64,000 bases of DNA from JACDCA01 sp963810305 (lineage in GTDB: Bacteria > Acidobacteriota > Vicinamibacteria > Vicinamibacterales > 2-12-FULL-66-21): contig CAWEMY010000005.1 of assembly GCA_963810305.1 (NCBI GenBank), forward strand, positions 496,001 to 560,000, written 5' to 3'. Below the pieces are notes generated by a model, which searched no databases, was not told the DNA's origin, and saw only the letters and a program-made list of their open reading frames with translations. Shown here in pieces: positions 61,357 through 64,000 of this stretch (position 1 is the first letter of the stretch; each line of letters begins with the position of its first letter). The position numbers were made by a program, and so were the translations under genes.

Positions 61357-62098
61357 GGTTCCGGCCGGCGACGACGACGCCGTCATCCGGCTGGATGGAG
61401 TGTCGGTCAAATACCGCGTTGCTCTCGATCCGCGTCTGACGCTCAAGGAATCGTTCATCTGGCGCCGCCGCCGGCGCGTCGTCGACCATCTCGCGATCGA
61501 TGGCCTGACCCTCGCGGTACGGCGCGCGGAGACCTTCGGGATCATCGGCGGCAACGGCGCCGGGAAGACGACGCTGCTCAGCGTGATCGCACGCATCCTC
61601 CCCCCCTCTTCGGGGCGTCTCCGCATCCGCGGATCGGTTGTGCCTTTGATCGACTTGATCAGCGGGTTTCATTTCGAGCTGACCGGCCGGGAGAACGCTT
61701 ACCTTCGCGGCGCTTTTCTTGGTATCAGCCGCAGCCGCATGCGCGCCAGGATGGATGCGGTCCAGGAGTTTGCGGATCTGGGTCAGTTCTTCGACGCGTC
61801 GATGAGGACCTACTCCGCCGGCATGATCGTCAGGCTGGCGTTCGCGGCGGTCACGAGCATCGACGCCGACATCTTCGTCATCGACGAAGCGCTCGGCGTC
61901 GGCGATGCCGAGTTTCAGCTGAAATGCGCGGCGCGAATCGGGGAGATGCGCGCGCGCGGCGCCACGTTCGTCGTGGTGTCGCACGATCTGCAGCGGCTGG
62001 CAGCGATCAGCGACCGGATTCTGTGGCTGGACCACGGACACCCGCGGATGGTCGATGCGCCGCAGGCGGTGATTCAGGAGTATCTGACCAACCGCTGA
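61334..62098 (+). CDS. ABC transporter ATPase for polysaccharide export (Wzt-like)
   Basis: A 254-residue ATPase. Walker A GIIGGNGAGKTTLLSVIA, the LISGFHFELTGRENAYLRG segment typical of Wzt/TagH, signature TYSAGMIVRLAFA, Walker B DIFVIDEALGVGD and the switch His in VVVSHDLQRL. The signature motif SAGM departs from SSGM/LSGGQ. The usual Wzt C-terminal carbohydrate-binding domain is absent, so export may be independent of the glycan's terminal modification. Overlaps the permease gene by 23 bp. Confidence 0.92.
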   Translation: MTSPIRSEVPAGDDDAVIRLDGVSVKYRVALDPRLTLKESFIWRRRRRVVDHLAIDGLTLAVRRAETFGIIGGNGAGKTTLLSVIARILPPSSGRLRIRGSVVPLIDLISGFHFELTGRENAYLRGAFLGISRSRMRARMDAVQEFADLGQFFDASMRTYSAGMIVRLAFAAVTSIDADIFVIDEALGVGDAEFQLKCAARIGEMRARGATFVVVSHDLQRLAAISDRILWLDHGHPRMVDAPQAVIQEYLTNR

Positions 62099-62316
62099 CA
62101 GCCCCGGACTAGGCGCGCCGCAGGCGCGCCCGCCGGAAGCGGAGCGGGGCACGGGGTCCCCGCGCCCGCCTACGCCAAGGCTCCGGCGAGGTCTCGCCGA
62201 AGCTCGCGTGAAGTTCTGGCGAGCGGAGGCGGAAGCGACGGCGACCGGGGTCCCCGGCGCGCGTTTTTTGCGCGCTGGGGTGGGGGTGGGGGGTCCGGCG
62301 GGGCGAAGCCCCCGGG
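62099..62316. other. GC-rich spacer with hairpins and a G-quadruplex motif
   Basis: No supported gene. Begins with the palindrome GGCGCGCC-GCA-GGCGCGCC just after a CTAG, then about 62260-62276 has GCGCGC-GTTTTTT-GCGCGC, then four G-runs at 62277-62303 and a GGGGC-GAA-GCCCC hairpin. It lies between convergent genes and may block transcription from both sides. Confidence 0.5.
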
Positions 62317-62961
62317 TTAGGAGGACCGTGCGGTCTGAATGCGTGCCGGGTTGCCGAAGACGACGACATCGTCAGGGATGTCACGTACTACGACGGCACC
62401 GGCCCCGATCACTGACCGTGCGCCGACCCGGCGCCCGGCAACGATCGAGGCGCCGAGTGCGATCAGCGCCTCGTCGCCGATCGCCACATAGGCGCCGACC
62501 GTGGCGCCAGGCGAGAGATGCGCGAAGTCGCCAATAGTGCTGTCGTGGTCTGCTGATGCCCGCGTGTTGATGATCACACCGCGGCCGAGCCTGGCACCTG
62601 GCTGAACGACGGCGCCGGCGCAGATCACAGTCCCGTCGGTTACCTGCACGGAGGCGGCGACTGTGGCGCGCGGGTGGATGGCGCAGCGGAGCTGCTCGCC
62701 GTTCGAGACCAGTCGGTCGGTGAGGCCGCGGCGGAGATGGTTGTCGCCAAGGGCGATCACGATCGCGTCATGCACCAGCGAGCCCAACGCCGAAACGGAT
62801 CCCAGCACCGGCAGGCCCGATACGGTTGCGCTGATCAGCGAGGGGGTGTCGTCGACGAAACCGATCGGCAGTGCGTCAGCACCGGCCAGCCGCGCCGCGG
62901 CGAGAATATCGGCCACGACGCGGCCGTGGCCACCCGCGCACACCACTATGATTCGCTGCAT
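62317..62961 (-). CDS. NeuD/PglD-type sugar O/N-acetyltransferase
   Basis: A 214-residue trimeric left-handed beta-helix acetyltransferase. N-terminal Rossmann-like part IIVVCAGGHGRVVADILAAA, ALGDNHLRRGLTDRL, then hexapeptide repeats (VTDGTVICAGAVVQPGARLG, NTRASADHDSTIGDFAHLSP with the catalytic His, GASIVAGRRVGARSVIGAGA). Such enzymes acetylate an amino group of NDP-sugars made by DegT enzymes. Transcribed opposite to the rest of the cluster; divergent from the second GT2 gene with a heptamer array between. Confidence 0.9.
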   Translation of the reverse strand: MQRIIVVCAGGHGRVVADILAAARLAGADALPIGFVDDTPSLISATVSGLPVLGSVSALGSLVHDAIVIALGDNHLRRGLTDRLVSNGEQLRCAIHPRATVAASVQVTDGTVICAGAVVQPGARLGRGVIINTRASADHDSTIGDFAHLSPGATVGAYVAIGDEALIALGASIVAGRRVGARSVIGAGAVVVRDIPDDVVVFGNPARIQTARSS

Positions 62962-62989
62962 CGCTGGGTCCGCTGAGTGTGGTTTCGTA

Positions 62990-63070
<81 letters not shown>

Positions 63071-63072
63071 GT

Positions 63073-63088
63073 CGTACGGTATCGTAGC
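63073..63088 (+). promoter_or_regulatory. Shared 16-bp upstream element, copy 2
   Basis: Identical to 57928-57943 (CGTACGGTATCGTAGC), directly after heptamer array D and 41 bp before the GT2 start at 63129. Confidence 0.35.
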
Positions 63089-63128
63089 GGACATCGTTGA
63101 AGCACAACAACATAGCCGTCAGCACTCG

Positions 63129-64000
63129 ATGAGCGAACGAGAACTGTTGCTGGCTGTCGTGATACCGACGCGGAACCGCGCCGCCCTCGCGATCACCGCG
63201 TGCGAGTCGCTGGTCAATCAGAACGGATGCCGCTACCGGGTGTTCCTCTCGGACAACTCGACGAGCGAGGATGACAGCGCACGCCTGGCGGAGGACCTGT
63301 GCGGGCGCGGCCGGCCAGGTGACGTATCTCAAGCCGGAGGCGCCGCTCCCGATGGCGACACACTGGGACTGGGCGCTCCGCACGGTAATGGCGACGAGCG
63401 ACGCCACGCACTTCAATGTGCATTACGACCGGCGTATGACGAAGCCCGGTCATCTCACATTCGTGCAGGACGTGATGACCGCGTTTCCCGATGAACTGAT
63501 CACCTGGCCGTACGATGTCGTGGACGTTCGGCGAGAGCGCTCGGTTGTCTGGCAGACTCCGTGGGACGGTCGACTGTATCGGGTGCCTACCGCGCGGGTT
63601 GTGGCAATGACGGTCACCGGCAAGATCACTGAAATGGCCCAGGCCTTCCCGATCCTGTCAAACTGCGCCGTGCCGCGCGCGGTGCTGTCTGCGCTGGCCG
63701 ACCGGTTCGGCAGCATCTGCGATTCGACCGCACCGGATTCGTCGTTCACGTATCGATTCTGCGCGACCTTCGAGAGCTACCTCCACCTCGATCGGGCGAT
63801 CGGCGTCATTCATGCGTTCGACCGCAGCACGGGCAGCGGGTTCATGCGGGGCGCCGGCGGAGATTTTCCTGATTTCATGCAGTGGTGGGGCACGCGCCCC
63901 TGGCTCGACGCTGCGCCGATCCCGGGACTGAATCTCGGCCAGAACGTCCTGTTCCACGAGTACGAAGTCGTCCGCCGCGCCACCAACCATCCCGCGTTTC
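63129..64000 (+). CDS. GT2-type glycosyltransferase B (frameshifted; partial at window edge)
   Basis: Paralogue of the enzyme at 59138: LLAVVIPTRNRAALAITACE, FLSDNSTSEDD, then after one extra base near 63304-63314 QVTYLKPEAPLPMATHWDWA, HFNVHYDRRMTKPGHLTF, SNCAVPRAV and APIPGLNLGQNVLFHEYE. The frame runs off the right edge at 64000. Same domain order as copy A, so it probably adds a neighbouring sugar to the same glycan. The shift lies in a GGGCGCGGCCGG run. Confidence 0.85.

Noticed and set aside
63658..63990. Minus-strand frame at the right edge
   Set aside because: Antisense to the second GT2 gene, whose motifs are clear in the plus strand.

Overview
The window is a GC-rich bacterial chromosome segment, most likely from an Acidobacteriota of the Vicinamibacteria type. 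The grounds are a large two-module MacB/FtsX-type permease of the acidobacterial duplicated orphan permease family (12442-14853), many secreted S9 peptidase, LVIVD and Asp-box propeller proteins, and dense, mostly leader-poor coding. No rRNA, phage, plasmid or CRISPR locus is visible. Two tRNAs are present: Ala(GGC) and, notably, selenocysteine tRNA.

Layout. 1-6.7 kb: secreted or metal hydrolases, with three truncated gene remnants beside intact genes and three copies of an ECF-like promoter. 6.1-8.3 kb: small accessory genes (SLOG protein, DUF4258/DUF2283 pair, GIY-YIG protein) and tRNA-Ala. 8.5-11.3 kb: a charged secreted repeat protein, a MobA-like nucleotidyltransferase, a cold-shock protein with its promoter, YdcF, tRNA-Sec and a VOC protein. 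11.4-14.9 kb: a MetR-like LysR regulator divergent from the permease, with a TGAA-N5-TTCA operator between them. 15-18 kb: a UBP zinc finger, a phosphodiester glycosidase and an aldo/keto reductase-kinase-HAD fusion. 18-25.8 kb: an ECF sigma/membrane pair, a flavin disulfide reductase, DUF305 and an LVIVD protein. 24.3-31.4 kb: a translationally coupled run ending in an AddB-like nuclease and an AddA-like helicase. 31.8-36.4 kb: small zinc and membrane proteins, a J-domain protein, the Mrp/ApbC ATPase and an MFS transporter. 36.4-42.5 kb: gamma-glutamyltransferase, an M16 peptidase pair and an alcohol dehydrogenase. 42.5-54.4 kb: hydrolases, an amidase, a Zn-dehydrogenase/pyruvate kinase/NhaA operon, a ferritin-VIT1 protein, cytochrome c, LOG, DinB and DUF1343. 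56.4-64 kb: a surface polysaccharide cluster (GT4, DegT aminotransferase, two paralogous GT2 enzymes, Wzm/Wzt-type ABC exporter, NeuD-type acetyltransferase).

Three window-wide properties stand out. First, at least nine otherwise well-conserved genes (including pyruvate kinase, NhaA, an amidase and DUF1343) carry frameshifts, nearly all equivalent to one extra base, which points to indel errors in the assembly at least as much as to biology. Second, several intergenic spacers hold arrays that keep an exact 7-bp phase (GCG plus four variable bases, or GATCCCG-like units). Third, gene ends repeatedly coincide with palindromes, including two near-identical perfect ones and two CTAG-bounded inverted repeats that supply the stop codon.
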